From Calonectria ilicicola (taxonomy: Eukaryota; Ascomycota; Sordariomycetes; Hypocreales; Nectriaceae), in contig CP085830.1 in NCBI GenBank assembly GCA_020809705.1, forward strand, positions 2,666,001 to 2,730,000: a stretch of DNA of 64,000 bases. The letters run 5' to 3'. Positions 35,693-48,000 of the stretch are shown one piece after another; position 1 is the first letter of the stretch; each line of letters starts with the position of its first letter. A program made the translations under genes and the position numbers. The notes beneath the pieces are model-generated. The model ran no database searches, was not told the origin of the DNA, and saw only the letters and a program-made list of their open reading frames with translations.

Positions 35693-38623
35693 ATGAAGGA
35701 ATTTCCAAGGAAGTTCCTAAGCTTGCGTGACAAGAATGGCTCCAGTCGTCGTGCCAAGTCAACACCGCCGGTACCAGTACCGGCAGTGCCTCCTGTTCAC
35801 AACAAGGTGCGTCTTCCTCCCGGCAGCACACAGCTTTCGTGTTCGCCAATCCTGGACTGTCTCATTCGCATCGCGACCATGCTAGAAAATTGGTCGTCCA
35901 CCACCAAGCAAAAGCGCTAACGCCCTTCTGCTTGCAGCCACGACCACTCTCAGCTGGTACATTTATGGCCATGTTCAAAACAGACAATTCTAAGCAGTCG
36001 CCTAAGGTCGAAGCCGAAAAAGAAAAAGAGACAGAAAAAGTACGACAAACCCACATACTCGCATGGTCAAGTCATTAACCGCCGATCCCTTCAGGTCGAA
36101 GAAATCATAAAACGATTAGACGAGTTGAATATCACCAATGTCACCCCCGATCATATTAACGACATCATGGCCACCAGCTTTGCCGATGGTGACCCAAAAA
36201 AGACTGTCGAATTTATCGACCTCGAGCAGAAGGCCGCCTCTGGTATTATCATTCCCTACGATCCTAGCGTAGAGATGGTGGGCGCTGTAAATCGGGGCAA
36301 TGTCACTTGCTATCTCGACGCTTTACTCTTCTCTATGTTTTCAAAACTCGACGCCTTCGAATGCATGCTCAAGAATGAGTTCCCAGAGGAGGACAACCGC
36401 GCCAAGCTGGTCACTCTCCTACGCATGTGGGTAAACTTGCTGAGGAGTGGAAAGCTGATTCACACAGACCTGGTAAATAATCCCCAAAATACATTAACCC
36501 CTTCGAGAGTTTGTGGCTGACTTGTCGCAGACCAAGCTTATTCAGGACGCTCTGGCCGACTGCGGCTGGTCAGACGCCCGCATGCTTGAGCAGCAAGACA
36601 CTTCAGAAGCTTTCGCCTTCATCACCGAGACTCTGCAGCTACCACTCCTGTCCCTACAAGTAGACCTTTTCCACCAGGGCAAGAGGGATAAGGACGACCA
36701 CAAAGTAGTCTACGAGCGCCTTCTTAACCTAGCTGTTCCCCCAGATCCCGATGAGAAAGGAATCAAGCTAGAGGATTGCCTAGAGGAGTACTTCAATGCG
36801 CAAGTGGACGTTCAGCGAGATAGCGAGGAAGCCAAAAAGTCAACCTTGCAGGAGATGGTTAGCGGTCAGCCTCCCAAATTAGTTCACCGAGACACAATCC
36901 GCCTGATCACCGAGGAACTTGGCGAGGCATCTACCCCCACCGTCACTGCTTCGCCAATTGCTATATCCCCGCTACTGCGCACGCCAACCAACGAGAAGGA
37001 GGCGCTATTGTCCACCCCCGAGACGAAGCCAGAGCAAGAGACGACGAAGCCTGAACAGGAGACGACGAAGCCTGAACAGGCCCCTGGTGAAGACAATGGG
37101 GAAAATGCCGAAGCCTCAAGTACAGCGGATGCAGCACCCCCACCTAAGCCGACCGTGCGAGCGAGATCAACAAGTGTCATCCAGCGAGTTTTACTGGATG
37201 AGCAGGGTCGCCCAGCCACTCCAGACAGCCCCTCAATGCTGCAAAAAGCAATGCGCAAGGGCTCAACTGTAGTCAAGGCTGTTACAATCCCTGCCTGGCA
37301 ATTTTTTAGACTGATCCGTAAGTCCCAACGCCAATGACTGGTTTGAATATGGAAACTAAAATTTACCCAGCTTGGCATGCTTTGACAAGCAACGAGCCAC
37401 AAAACAATAGTGATGTTGCAACAAATTTTGACCAAAGACCAGTGGTGGGTATTTGTCTAAAACGATATGCTATGACCGAGTCTGGGCAGCCTAAAAGGCA
37501 CAACACTTTTATCGACATTCCCGATAGTCTCAGATTACCTCACTTCATGCTCGCAGACGATCCAAAACTCGAAGAGGAAAATATTCTGAACAACGAGTAC
37601 AAGTTGGTTTTGCAATCTGTCATTTGTCACCGTGGAGACTCCTTACAGAGCGGCCACTACATTTCATTTGCCAGGGTAGCACCGAAATTGCTTACAGACA
37701 ATCGGCGTCATGACTTTGACCCACCACCAGACTACGAAGAGGCTCAGTGGGTTCGCTTTGATGATCTTCATGTGGAGAACCGGGTAACCTATGTTGACGA
37801 CATCAAGCAATCCCTAAAGGACGAGATGCCTTATCTCTTGTTCTACCAAATTGTGCCTATGGTGGAGGTGACACCGCCCTCGGTTGGCGATACTGAGACG
37901 GAGCCACCGTCGTATAATGAATCCAAAGTTAGCATTGAGCTCCCTCCCACGCCTACACGTATCGACAGCAACCAACTGGGTATTGTTGGCCAGGAGGAAG
38001 GCTACTTTGACACTACTCCCACGATCGACAACTCTCATCTGACCCCGAGCAAGCCGCCCAGTATCCGACTATCATCTGACAGTGAGCGACCCCGAAAAAG
38101 TGGTGAGGCACCCGAATCACACTTTGGATCTTTGCTTGGCGACTCGCGTCGACCAAGCGTAAACTGGTCCGAGTCGGCTTCGGTAACCCCCGCCGTGACA
38201 CCCAATTCGCATTCACCTGCAGTCACACCAAGCGAGGAATCGACAGCGTCTCGGCTATCTCGTGCTGCATCAAAATTCGCCAAAGTGAATAGAAGTCGAC
38301 CTACGAGCCAGACAGGTGAAGGCCGGATCAGCTTCTCCATGACTCGGTACGTAGGTCTCATGCGCCCAAGCAAAGAGCCCCTTGCAGAAAAGGATGGAAA
38401 TAGCTTCGGAACATCATCTGCCAATTCAACGGGGCCGCTCACTCTCGAATCGTCAAAGGAAGGGGACGAATCGCCCGTTCAACAAGATTCAGAGCAAACC
38501 CAAGCCCAAAATCAGCATCACCACCATCACCACCACAAGCATGGTCACAAAAGAATACGCTCAAAAGATAAAATGAAGAATAAAAGTAGTTCTCAGCCTG
38601 AGCGAGAATGCTCAGTAATGTGA
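35693..38623 (+). CDS. Ubiquitin-specific protease (UCH/USP family) with a C-terminal CaaX box
   Basis: Five exons (35693-35806, 35938-36039, 36095-36472, 36531-37317, 37371-38623) join to 877 residues. The USP catalytic Cys box is seen as NRGNVTCYLDALLFSMF with Cys144, and the His box as GDSLQSGHYISFAR with His556. The core also shows QQDTSEAF and VVGICLKRY. The protein should remove ubiquitin from substrates. Between the boxes is a long insert containing a threefold KPEQETT repeat (about residues 364-382). The C-terminal 300 residues are Ser/Pro/Thr-rich, then histidine-rich (HHHHHHHKHGHK), then basic (RIRSKDKMKNK), ending in CSVM. This last tetrapeptide is a CaaX motif with Met at the end, typical of farnesylation, so membrane anchoring is inferred. 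I cannot place it in a named yeast Ubp class. Confidence 0.9.
37023..37080 (+). repeat. In-frame 21-base tandem repeat in the protease gene
   Basis: About two and a half to three copies of a 21-base unit encode TKPEQET-type heptads in the insert between the catalytic boxes. The last two copies are nearly identical in DNA, which suggests recent duplication. Copy number may vary between strains. Confidence 0.85.
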
Positions 38624-40285
38624 AATTCGAAAAGAGGTTACGAAAACAGCAATACAGCCAGAGGTGCAAAAACAGGACAAAGCAAAAACACTCGAATACA
38701 TTATCAATCAGTTTTGTTTCAATACCGCATTTGTAGAGGAGTTTTTAGGGATCTTCAGATCATGAACTGATGGCAGATAAACATTTGGTCACAGGCAGGT
38801 TTTGGCTAAGCCATATTTGAGAAGGACTAAGGCACCAAGCAATGAAGAACAGTACGGAATGAAGAAATCAAAGGAGGTAGCATTATTGGTATTGCGCATT
38901 TCCATGGGTAAAAATAACAAGATGAGCATGGCGTTTGCGGGGCATATGATTAACTTTTATGGACCAGTGGTATTTTTATTGGAACTGCGTCATTGAATAA
39001 ATAAATTACATCAACTTGTATATTTTTATCCTTTCGTATATTTCCAAATATTTATAATTTTATAATTCTTATCGTTGTAGTTACATATTCGTCTGGAGAG
39101 AAGTGCTAATCGCGGAAGAGGTACTTGTAGCAGAGATGCTCATCATTGAGTTTGACTGTTTGATCTTGGTAAAGGATGCCTAGATGGTAAGATTGTAAGT
39201 ATTCCTTTATTTTGCTTTGAAACCTGCCCATTGTTGCGATTAAGACTTGCCTTTGATTCTCAATCTTTTTGCCCTTGGTGAACTCTATTTTCTCCTTCCC
39301 TTGAACCGTGGATAGATGGCAATGGTTATTATTTGTTTGTTAGTGCAAGCATATGCCTACATGCGTCAAAACACTATATGCCAATGCATGGTATACTTGA
39401 GAACCTAAGATTCCCTTCTAGGGGCTTGTATAGTGGGAGAGCAATCCGGAGCAGTTTATGCTGGTTGGCCCATAGTGATGATCGAGTGCAAGAACGAAAT
39501 TCGTAACATATGAGCAATGGATTTCGGCTCTGTTTAGTACCGCGGAATTAAGAAAAAAAAACGGTTGGAAGAGTAAATTGGGAGTCTAATGGGTATGAAG
39601 TATCTCGATACAAAGCCAGGTCACCATTGTCTAGACAGCCAGTGCGCGACGCACTGTATCATCAACTAGTGAGAGACACGACAGAAACTTCTGTTCGGCT
39701 TATCTCGACATGCAAGTAAATGCATTTTGAGGAGGTAATTAATGCGGCATTCAAAAAGCGTCAGCTTTGTCTATTCCTTATACACAGTACATGGCAGGGT
39801 CTTTCCCATTAGCCCCTCTTAGATGCATCCCATCGAAACCAACTCATATGCGGGGAGAGAGAGCGAAGACCTAGCTGAGCCCTTCCCCATCGCTTGTGTC
39901 ATGCCCACACCTATCGTCAAACAATGCTTTCTTTCGTTGTCAAGACCAGAAATAACAAAAACATGGTCTCGTACGTATAATATACACAGATGCCTAAACT
40001 CCAAACGCAACACCCGTCTTTGGGGAGTGTTTGCCAATGGCAGCTTCCAGCAACAAGATTGATCTCGCAACAACAGAGATCTCGTAGAGAGGAGGGGGAA
40101 AAGATGATACAAACAGATTGGTCATGACAGGCCTCCGTCACATCATCAAAGGACAACTAATAAGACACCAGAGGGGAAGAGTTTGAGATCTGGGCTTTGC
40201 GCTGCTCAACATCGGTTTTACATTAAATTATTCCATCAGCGGAAAGCGGAATATGAGTTGTTGGAGTGGTTCTCAAACCGCCCGC
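38624..40285. other. Convergent spacer between the protease gene and TOM40
   Basis: The 1.66 kb between two 3' ends contains no convincing gene. A strongly A/T-rich block at about 38990-39080 is the most biased sequence in the window. The part near 40180-40285 probably is the TOM40 3' UTR. Confidence 0.5.
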
Positions 40286-41461
40286 TTAGAAGGGGATGTT
40301 GGGCGCGGGCTGGGAGCTTAAAGCCTCCTGCTGGTCCTGGAGCTCTTCGGGGGCGGCCTCAATAGACACACCCAGACCAATCTTGGCTTGGTGCTGCAAA
40401 TGAGAAGTCAGTTTCGAGCGTGCGGGATACCTCGGGAATTCAACAACTCACAGTGAAGTGGTCAATATCGGCGGCGAATGTCATCATAACTGGAGGGGCA
40501 ACGCGCTTCTCAAGGACACAGCTCAGCTTGCCCTTGGAGTCGATCTGAGCCCGGAAAGTGGACATGCGGAAATCGTACTTGGCACCGATAGTGGTAACAC
40601 CCTCCTTCTGAAGACCACCGCCCATAAGACCACCGGGAGAGGGGACAAGACCAAGGCTCAAGTCAACACCGGCCTGGACCTTGTCGGAGAGCCTTCTCCA
40701 GTACGAGGTGTTCAGGGTGCCCATAGCAGCCTGAAGCTGGGCGGTAGCGACCCAGTCGCTGGACTTGTAGCGAGCGGAGTAAGAGACGGCGCACTCGGGG
40801 CCTTGTGTGAGGGCGGGGCGCTGCCAGAGGGTCTCGAGACCTAGAGCGAGCTTGGGGGTGACGGACTGCAGGTAGCTGCCAATGAAGATGCCGGTCAAAC
40901 CGCCCTCAAGGTATGAGGGGTTGAGCATCTTGAGCGAGGCGCTGAAGTCGTCTCCGGTGTACTCGTGCTCAAACTGGGCCATGTCCTGGCCACCAGGCGA
41001 GATAGAAACTTGAGATTTAGACACAAGCTTGTCAGACCATCGCCAGTTGAATCGGCCGGAGAGGGAGCCCTCGTTATCGAGGTTACCCTGGCAGAAGACC
41101 TATGGCTTGGTGTAAATATATCGCACACAATATAACAAATTGATCATGCAGCAATAGTTACCTTGCCTGTGCCGTACATGGCAGCAAAAGTGTAAGGGTT
41201 CAGACGCTCGCCCATCGCAAATTGGTGGGAGACCTGGAACAGAGGGGCCATGCTGAAGATCTTTGTGAGATCGGCACGCATGCCAGTGAACATATAATTG
41301 TTGACGAAGACATCGCGCTGCACTTCCTTGGCGAGATTTTCAATTGTTCCGGGGTTGGGTAGGTTGAGCTTGGCTCTTCGTTCGTGGAAGGAATTGAAGG
41401 CGTCGGTAAACGCGGCGGCGATAGGGTTAGAAGTGAGGATATCCAATGTAGATGATGCCAT
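40286..41461 (-). CDS. TOM40: Mitochondrial import channel Tom40
   Basis: Exons 41461-41162, 41099-40452 and 40393-40286 give 351 residues, close to the roughly 350 expected of filamentous fungi. The N-terminus contains [19 protein letters not shown] and [14 protein letters not shown], conserved in Tom40. Amphipathic strands of the porin-3 type follow, including [26 protein letters not shown] and [20 protein letters not shown]. The C-terminal strand (LGVSIEA) fits the beta-signal that directs insertion by the SAM complex. Tom40 is the beta-barrel pore of the outer-membrane translocase through which nearly all mitochondrial precursors pass. There is no cleavable presequence, as expected. Confidence 0.96.
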
Positions 41462-43221
41462 TGTGAGCGGTTGTGGTGGCCTTTAAGCCGGGGGAAATAG
41501 ACGAGTCGAGGCGGGCGAGGGTGAAGGGCCAGGAAATGTAGTGCGAAAAAATAAAGAGGCCTGTCGGAAAAGCCCAGCTCGCAAAAAGAATGGGGAGTGC
41601 CGGGGCCGTGAACGCCAGAAACGTGATGACGAGCGCGGATGGCTTTTTTTTTTCGCAGAGGTGGTGACGGAGAATAATTTTCATTCGGCTCAACAGCTCC
41701 CTAGTGAGGAGCACGAGCCATCAACGATGCCCGCTGCACAGTTTTCTGTGGCGGATATTAACATCTTCCGGCTTCCGTTACCTTCGCTGCTGCTGGTGTG
41801 GCGGATGAAGCCGTTGCGACCGAGGCTTAGCCGCTCCTCTGTGGCACGGGTTGGCGGGTTGGTGCAGGCAGGGTATGTGCATGCCATTGAAGTACATGCA
41901 TGGTGGGTAATGTGCCTGGTCCAGTCGTCATGCTGCGACGTAGAAAACGAAACGAGGCATTGGCTGCGAGCATGTGTCTTTTTTTCGGCTCTTATTTGGG
42001 ACCCAGTTCCTCTTGGCCTGCCAGAGGACCCCTACTCTCTCATGCTTTGTTCGTCAATATCGCATCTAGTTAGACGCCATACTCAACAGGTGGCAGAGGA
42101 ATAGAGCGCATGATTCAATGGCCTTCGCCCTTAGTCCCAAATCCGACCAGTAAACAAAGAGTCATGTTAAAAATTCACCCTACATCTTGCCTTCGTCGCA
42201 AGGTCACATCGTACCAAATAGCAGGTATTTTTTCTGCAATTGACCCGAAAGCTCAGCCCTTGCCTGGACAGTTACGCCGCATCGGCTGATGACGTCTGAA
42301 TCCCTACGTAATGTACTGGTACAAAGAGATTCCCGATGATACCTGGTCAATTTTCTACCGCAACCTTGTGCAACCATGTTGTATAATGCTCCCTCATTTA
42401 GTTTGGGATATGTTCTTCAATGGGCATATCTTTTGATACGATCTAGCCCTCCGCTTATTCATTCCTGCTTGAGTCTTATCAAATGAAGGGCACAAGCACT
42501 GTGGTGGCTAGTGGGGTGAGCAGGGAGTGGCTAGTGCCAAGGGAGCCACCCCGCCCACCCTTCTTGACTTCCCTGTCCCACACATCACCATCATCCTGCG
42601 TGGACACTGCAAGCCGTTGGGCAGATCAATATCGGAGAATATAGCCCTTCGAGCTCCTACAGGTCCTCAGTGGGTCTGGAAGACCTCTGTATCAGGTCCT
42701 TTTTCCTTCTCCCATCTACCACCAGCGCCTAGCTCAGCCACTTGGAGGCAAAGACCAGTGACGAAATCAAAACGGTATCTTTTTCGGGCGACGGGAGCAC
42801 ACCGACGCTTTAGATAAAGCGCAGGCTTGAAACCTAAGCACATTCTGCGCGGATTCTTTTCAAAGATACCAGAAGGTGGTTTGCTCTCCCTCTTGCCATT
42901 TAATAGGAAGGCCGATCCTGACGTTGGAGCGCGACAGGGATTATCAGAACAACATGGATACTCTCTTGTAAGTCTCTCTTTCTATTCATTTACCTTGAGA
43001 TTAAGTATATGGTGCAATCAAATGTCTTCTGTGGCCAGCTATGTGCCCTAGCTTTCAATGGCCTCCCATTTTTCCTACCAAAACCCACCCTCCCTCTTAT
43101 CCATTGTACATGATAGATCGAGGTTATGATACTTGAACATTGCCCAAGATGCGCAAGCAACCTCACGACCCCTTGACCCAAGGCTACATGTGTTATAATG
43201 ATAATATAAATGGTGATTTTT
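41462..43221. promoter_or_regulatory. Divergent region between TOM40 and the phosphofructo-2-kinase gene
   Basis: Contains the promoters of both flanking genes. A poly-T tract lies near 41646. A 125-codon ATG frame from about 41728 on the plus strand shows no recognised domain. A small ATG exon followed by a consensus donor (GTAAGT) at about 42956-42970 could be the first exon of the kinase gene. Confidence 0.4.
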
Positions 43222-45056
43222 ATGTCTGACAAAAATAGAACTGCCGAAATTGCGGCCAACGCGCCTCGCTACCGTCGCAGGAGCTCAACCTTCATCGATG
43301 GCATCCATGACATCACTGAGGGACAGGATCTCGCCCCGGCCCAGCTGTATAGCACCATGTCGGGGCGTCTCTTTCACTCCGGCAGGATAGCCATTGCTAT
43401 GGTAGGACCGCCTGCACGAGGAAAGACGTGAGTGCCTCTTCTCCAAAAGCAGGGCCAAACTGACGTCAGTAGGCACATATGTGTCTCCATGGCACGTTAC
43501 CTACAGTGGCTTGGTGTCAAGACTCGCATCTTCCATCTAGGAGATTATCGAAGAGCCACAGTCGGCCCTGGCGGGGCAGTTCCTGAGGACTACTTTTTCC
43601 CAAATGCGTCGCCTGCTTCTGTGATTCTCCGCCAGAAAATCCTCAAGAAATGCCGTGAAGACATTTACTCGTGGCTAAACCACGAGAACGGACAGGTTGC
43701 CATTTATGATGCAGTGAATCCCACCGCAAGTGGGAGACGATCTCTCGTCAAGGAGTTCGCAAAGCACGATGTTCAGGTAGGTCAAGCCGTAGGATCGTTG
43801 TGACTGCTCTTCCTAACCAGGTATGCGTAGACATTGTTCATTGAGTCATTTGTCGACGATGAGCGTATCCTTCGTGAGAATGCTCGAAACGTCAAAATTT
43901 CATCGCCTGATGTAAGTGTACAACTTGAAACCCTACAAAAATCCGGTCGAGACTGACGAGCCGGTCCCAGTTTGCTGGCATGGACCCGGATGAAGCAGCA
44001 AAGCTCTATCTCAGAAGGATCGAGATGAAGATTCCCGTCTTCGAGACAATGAATGAAAAAGAGCTCAACTATATCAAAATGATCAATGCCGGCCAAAAGT
44101 TTTTCTACAACAATGTCAGCTTCAACTATTTGTCGCACCGAATCGTCTTCTATCTCACCAATCTACACATCAAATCACGAAAGACATTCTTTGCCCGAGC
44201 CGGTACCTCGACCGAGGAGGACTTGTACAAGGCAGATGCTCCTCTGTCCCAAGAAGGCAGAGAATATGCCGACAAGATGACGGAGGCGCTCTTGAAGCAC
44301 CGAGAAGAGGAGCGGTTGACCTTGGTTGCAGAAGGCGACTCGAACGCGGTTCTACCACCCTTGACTATTTGGACATCAACAAGACTACGCACCGTCCAGA
44401 CTGCAGACTATCTCAAGGATAAAAACGTCAAGGTTCGACAGCGTTCTCAACTAAGCCAGATCAACCCGGGGGTCTGCGAAAAGATGTCAGAGCGGATGAT
44501 TCGTCAGATCTATCCAGATGAAGTCGAGAAGCATGAACTCGATCCATATCACCACCGCTATCCACGAGCAGAGGTATGTTCTCAGCAAGATTGATGCGCT
44601 TCTATCACCTAATTAACAATATTTGCATAGTCCTACCATGACCTGGCTGTCCGCCTCGAACCCATCATTCTCGAGCTCGAGCGAGAGCAGCATGATCTCT
44701 TGATCATCGCACACGAGTCTGTCCTTCGCGTCCTCTACGCCTATCTGATGCACTGCTCCACAATGGACATCCCGATGCTAAAGTTCCCTCGCGACGAAAT
44801 CATTGAGATTATCCCCGCCGCCTATCAAAATGAGGCCAAGCGCATCCATATCCCCGGGCTCGATCCGAAGATCATACCCGGGTCGCCTCAGGACATCAAG
44901 ATCCCTGTTCCCGCGAGCACGGTCCAAAGCGCGCAGATGAGCCCGATTCCTAGTGGCATTGGCAGCCCAGCTGAGCCTGTCGAGCAGCGGCCGCCTGAGA
45001 AAGTAATCAACACGGCCAAGGACATGGTCGCAGACAAGGTGGACGACGAGGATTAG
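43222..45056 (+). CDS. 6-phosphofructo-2-kinase with a disabled fructose-2,6-bisphosphatase domain
   Basis: Exons 43222-43427, 43473-43776, 43831-43911, 43971-44573 and 44631-45056 give 539 residues from the ATG at 43222. The kinase half has the nucleotide-binding loop GPPARGKT (62-69), spanning intron one, then LGDYRR and a typical ESFVDD segment. It makes fructose 2,6-bisphosphate, the activator of glycolytic phosphofructokinase. The phosphatase half is recognisable (TSTRLRTVQTA, NPGVCEKM, IIAHESVLR with His426), but the catalytic RHG motif reads Arg273-Ala274-Gly275. The histidine that becomes phosphorylated in active bisphosphatases is missing, so the enzyme is probably kinase-only, as described for yeast Pfk26, where this histidine is also replaced. 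The start is uncertain: joining an ATG exon at 42956-42969 to an acceptor at about 43238 also keeps frame. Intron one is only 45 bases. Confidence 0.93.
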
Positions 45057-48000
45057 ACAAAATCATACACACAAGGGAGGGGTGGGCAAGTATTTGATGT
45101 GGAGAACTACATAGGACTGTCAGATTTCGGTTAGGTCAGAACAGATGACGGTCGTACGAACAAGGCTATGACTACACAGGCTGAAAGGGCGATAGAATGT
45201 ATCAGAAACAGGTCCGAATATCATATCCAGATATGATTCTCTCGAATGATCACATGATTTGCTCACTTAGCGCCCTCGATGAACCACTCGGTTACACCCC
45301 ATGCCCAGACTGGACAATAATGTGACAAGTCAAGTTACTAAACTGGTAGTTCATGAGACAGCGCCCTGTTGCCCTCGCTTACCCATGAAGGCCCCTTGAA
45401 CCTCAACCTCAACAACTACGACGATGGCGGCGGCACCGGTGTCGCCTCAATCCCCTCACTATGGCCCATGCGCATGCAATCCCTCGCCTACTATGGCAAG
45501 CAAAGACAGCCAACTTCCAGGGGGGGCTTGCAACCCCAAGCAAACTCCACAAAGATCGACCACATACAAGGCACCAGAGCAAGAAACAGCCCGCGGCGAA
45601 AAGCTTATGATTGTCCGGGGGAGGGGGGGGGCGAGCCGGGCGGACCTCGTGCCGCCGCGCCGCCCCCCCTTCAGCCCTCATGGCGATGCTCCATTCTAAG
45701 GACGCAGAGTCGCCTGCCGGGAGTTATTTTTCTTTAGGATTCTCTTTCCTCCCCCCCCCTCTGCGCCCCGTCATTCACCGCCAAGTTTCACAGAGCGATA
45801 CAAGCAAAATCCCACAAGGCCAGAGCTTTTCCCCGAAGGCAACGAGAGAGAGAGACGGGAGCCAAAGGATGGTTGCAGTCCTAGTTGCATATGTCGCATG
45901 CACCCAGGCGCAACAACGGCCACCGCTGGTTCATCTTACATGAGCAAGGCAGTTGCTGAAACTTGTGTCACATTACCCAGACCCATAGTAATTTTTTTTT
46001 CTGGCTTGTTTGCCCATGCTCAAGTCAGAAAGAGATTCACGTTTGCATGTACACGACACGGCATGATGGGTCATGTCGTACAACCCTAAGGTGGCTGCAT
46101 GGCAGGCCGCGGCCGAGTAGGCAGTCAATCAAGATCCCTGACAGACCCGCTGTCTTGTATAGGATACACCAAGGCTTCATCGGGGGCGTTGTAATATCCT
46201 AAGAGTTGCCATGTTTCTCCCTCCAACCAAGGATCTTGTTCCCCTCTTTCTGGCTTCTCCGCAGAGGCTTGCCCTGGCCTTTCGCTGGCCATCCCTCCCT
46301 CTGAGTGACTTGTCCAGCCCCTGAGGGGTAGATCCGGCTTGTTCGGGTCGGGAGGGGTGCTGGGCGGGCACCAAGAAGGACCTTGTGTTATTTTTGCCCA
46401 ACTGGATGCACGTCGCTGGAATCGGAAGGGTGGCACAGGGCATGTGCGGATTCGGGTGCAGGACAGGGTGGTGTGTGCGGGAGCCAAGGACACTGGAAGT
46501 CAGAAAAGGGAGAGCATGACTGTTTCGAGGGCAGGGGTGTGTCTGGGAAGATGAGGTTTAGGCCATGGTTGTTGGATATAGGGCCTGGCGCAGGACTGTG
46601 TGACGGGAACGTAGGGTGGTATCATGGCTCCCGGCCAGCCGTGCGTTGCATTATTTCCAGACGACATCTGTATTTGAAAACCCGGTGTTGACGTTGATGG
46701 TGGTGAAAGCAGCAGCCAAGGTAAGGTGGCACTGGAGAGTGTCCGTGGATCCCAGTCTTTTGGCCAGGGGTCAGTCACCAAGAGAAGGCCATCTCTGTCT
46801 GTCCTGTCCTAGGCCCGGCGAAACCTGAACAATTCCAAAGGATCCTAAAACCAAAGTGGAACAGGTCAAAAGCCACGACGTCTGAACACGGTACGGGCCA
46901 TAGGTAGGTATTCCGCTCGTAGCATGACGGAGCGACACCACCCTCCTGGCATGACAGTTGGTGAGATACAGATGGTGTGCAGTCCAAGGCAGCCAACTGT
47001 CGTGTGTGAATGGGATCCAGTTAACGCAACTCAACTCTGGATTGCGCTCGCCTGCCTTGGTCCTGCATATGCCCTGCCCTGGACCCTCTCGTGTCCAATA
47101 CTTCGATCCGGTAACGGGAGGTGTGCATGGACCTCCAACACACCCGTGTCCCGTTGCTGCATACATAGCAGGCCACGATTCGTGTGGTGCGTATTGATTA
47201 TTGGGCGTAAACGACATGTTCTGACGCCGCATTAGGGCGTGCTTGGTCCAAACTGGAGTCGTCTGTAGCTGCCGAGGGTCCATTGAGCGAGACCCGTCAG
47301 GCAATAATCTGCTCGAGTCCAGATCGAGCCAATGCCCTAGGAGTATGTCAGTTGTTTCCACTCTGCAGGAATGAATGCATTGCGCGAGGACGATACATAC
47401 AAGAGACAGTTCACCCATGAAAGAGATTGTGCCGCAATTAGCCCCGGCGAGAACACAGCTGTGCAACTCTATCTCGACCACGTATATAACCTTTGTTGTC
47501 GTGCGCGTCTCACAGGTCATCACTGATGGGCTTCTTTTTTCGCCGACAAACCAACACGTCACCTTACATGTTTTAGAGGTGGGTATATTCGTGAGTAGGC
47601 AAAATGATAGGTTTCCTGGATGGTATGAGGGCCTAAGTCCGAATCCACGGGTCAGGATGTTGAGGCGATTCCAAAAGGTGGGTGGCAATGGATGATCCTA
47701 GCTTCAGCTCCTTCACGAGGAAACTGCATGGCCATGTTTCCACGCACCTAGTGTGCAGGGGAATCCATCGTGGTGGTGCGGATGTAAACTGATGCTGGCG
47801 TGATATGGTAGGTCCTTGAGCGAGCACGAGCTTACCCTACACCGCACGTAGGACGACGGACCAGACGTTATTCGCTTGGTTCAAGCTGCGGGGCATCTGG
47901 CTTGGAAATGATGACTGCGATGCTGGAGATTACACCCTGTTTCCAAATTGGACACCCATGGGCCCCGTGGTGTGTTCTGAGGAAAATGTCGTCTGCTGTA

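Noticed and set aside
41728..42104. ATG frame of 125 codons in the TOM40/kinase promoter region
   Set aside because: No recognisable motif and mixed composition; likely chance within a promoter.
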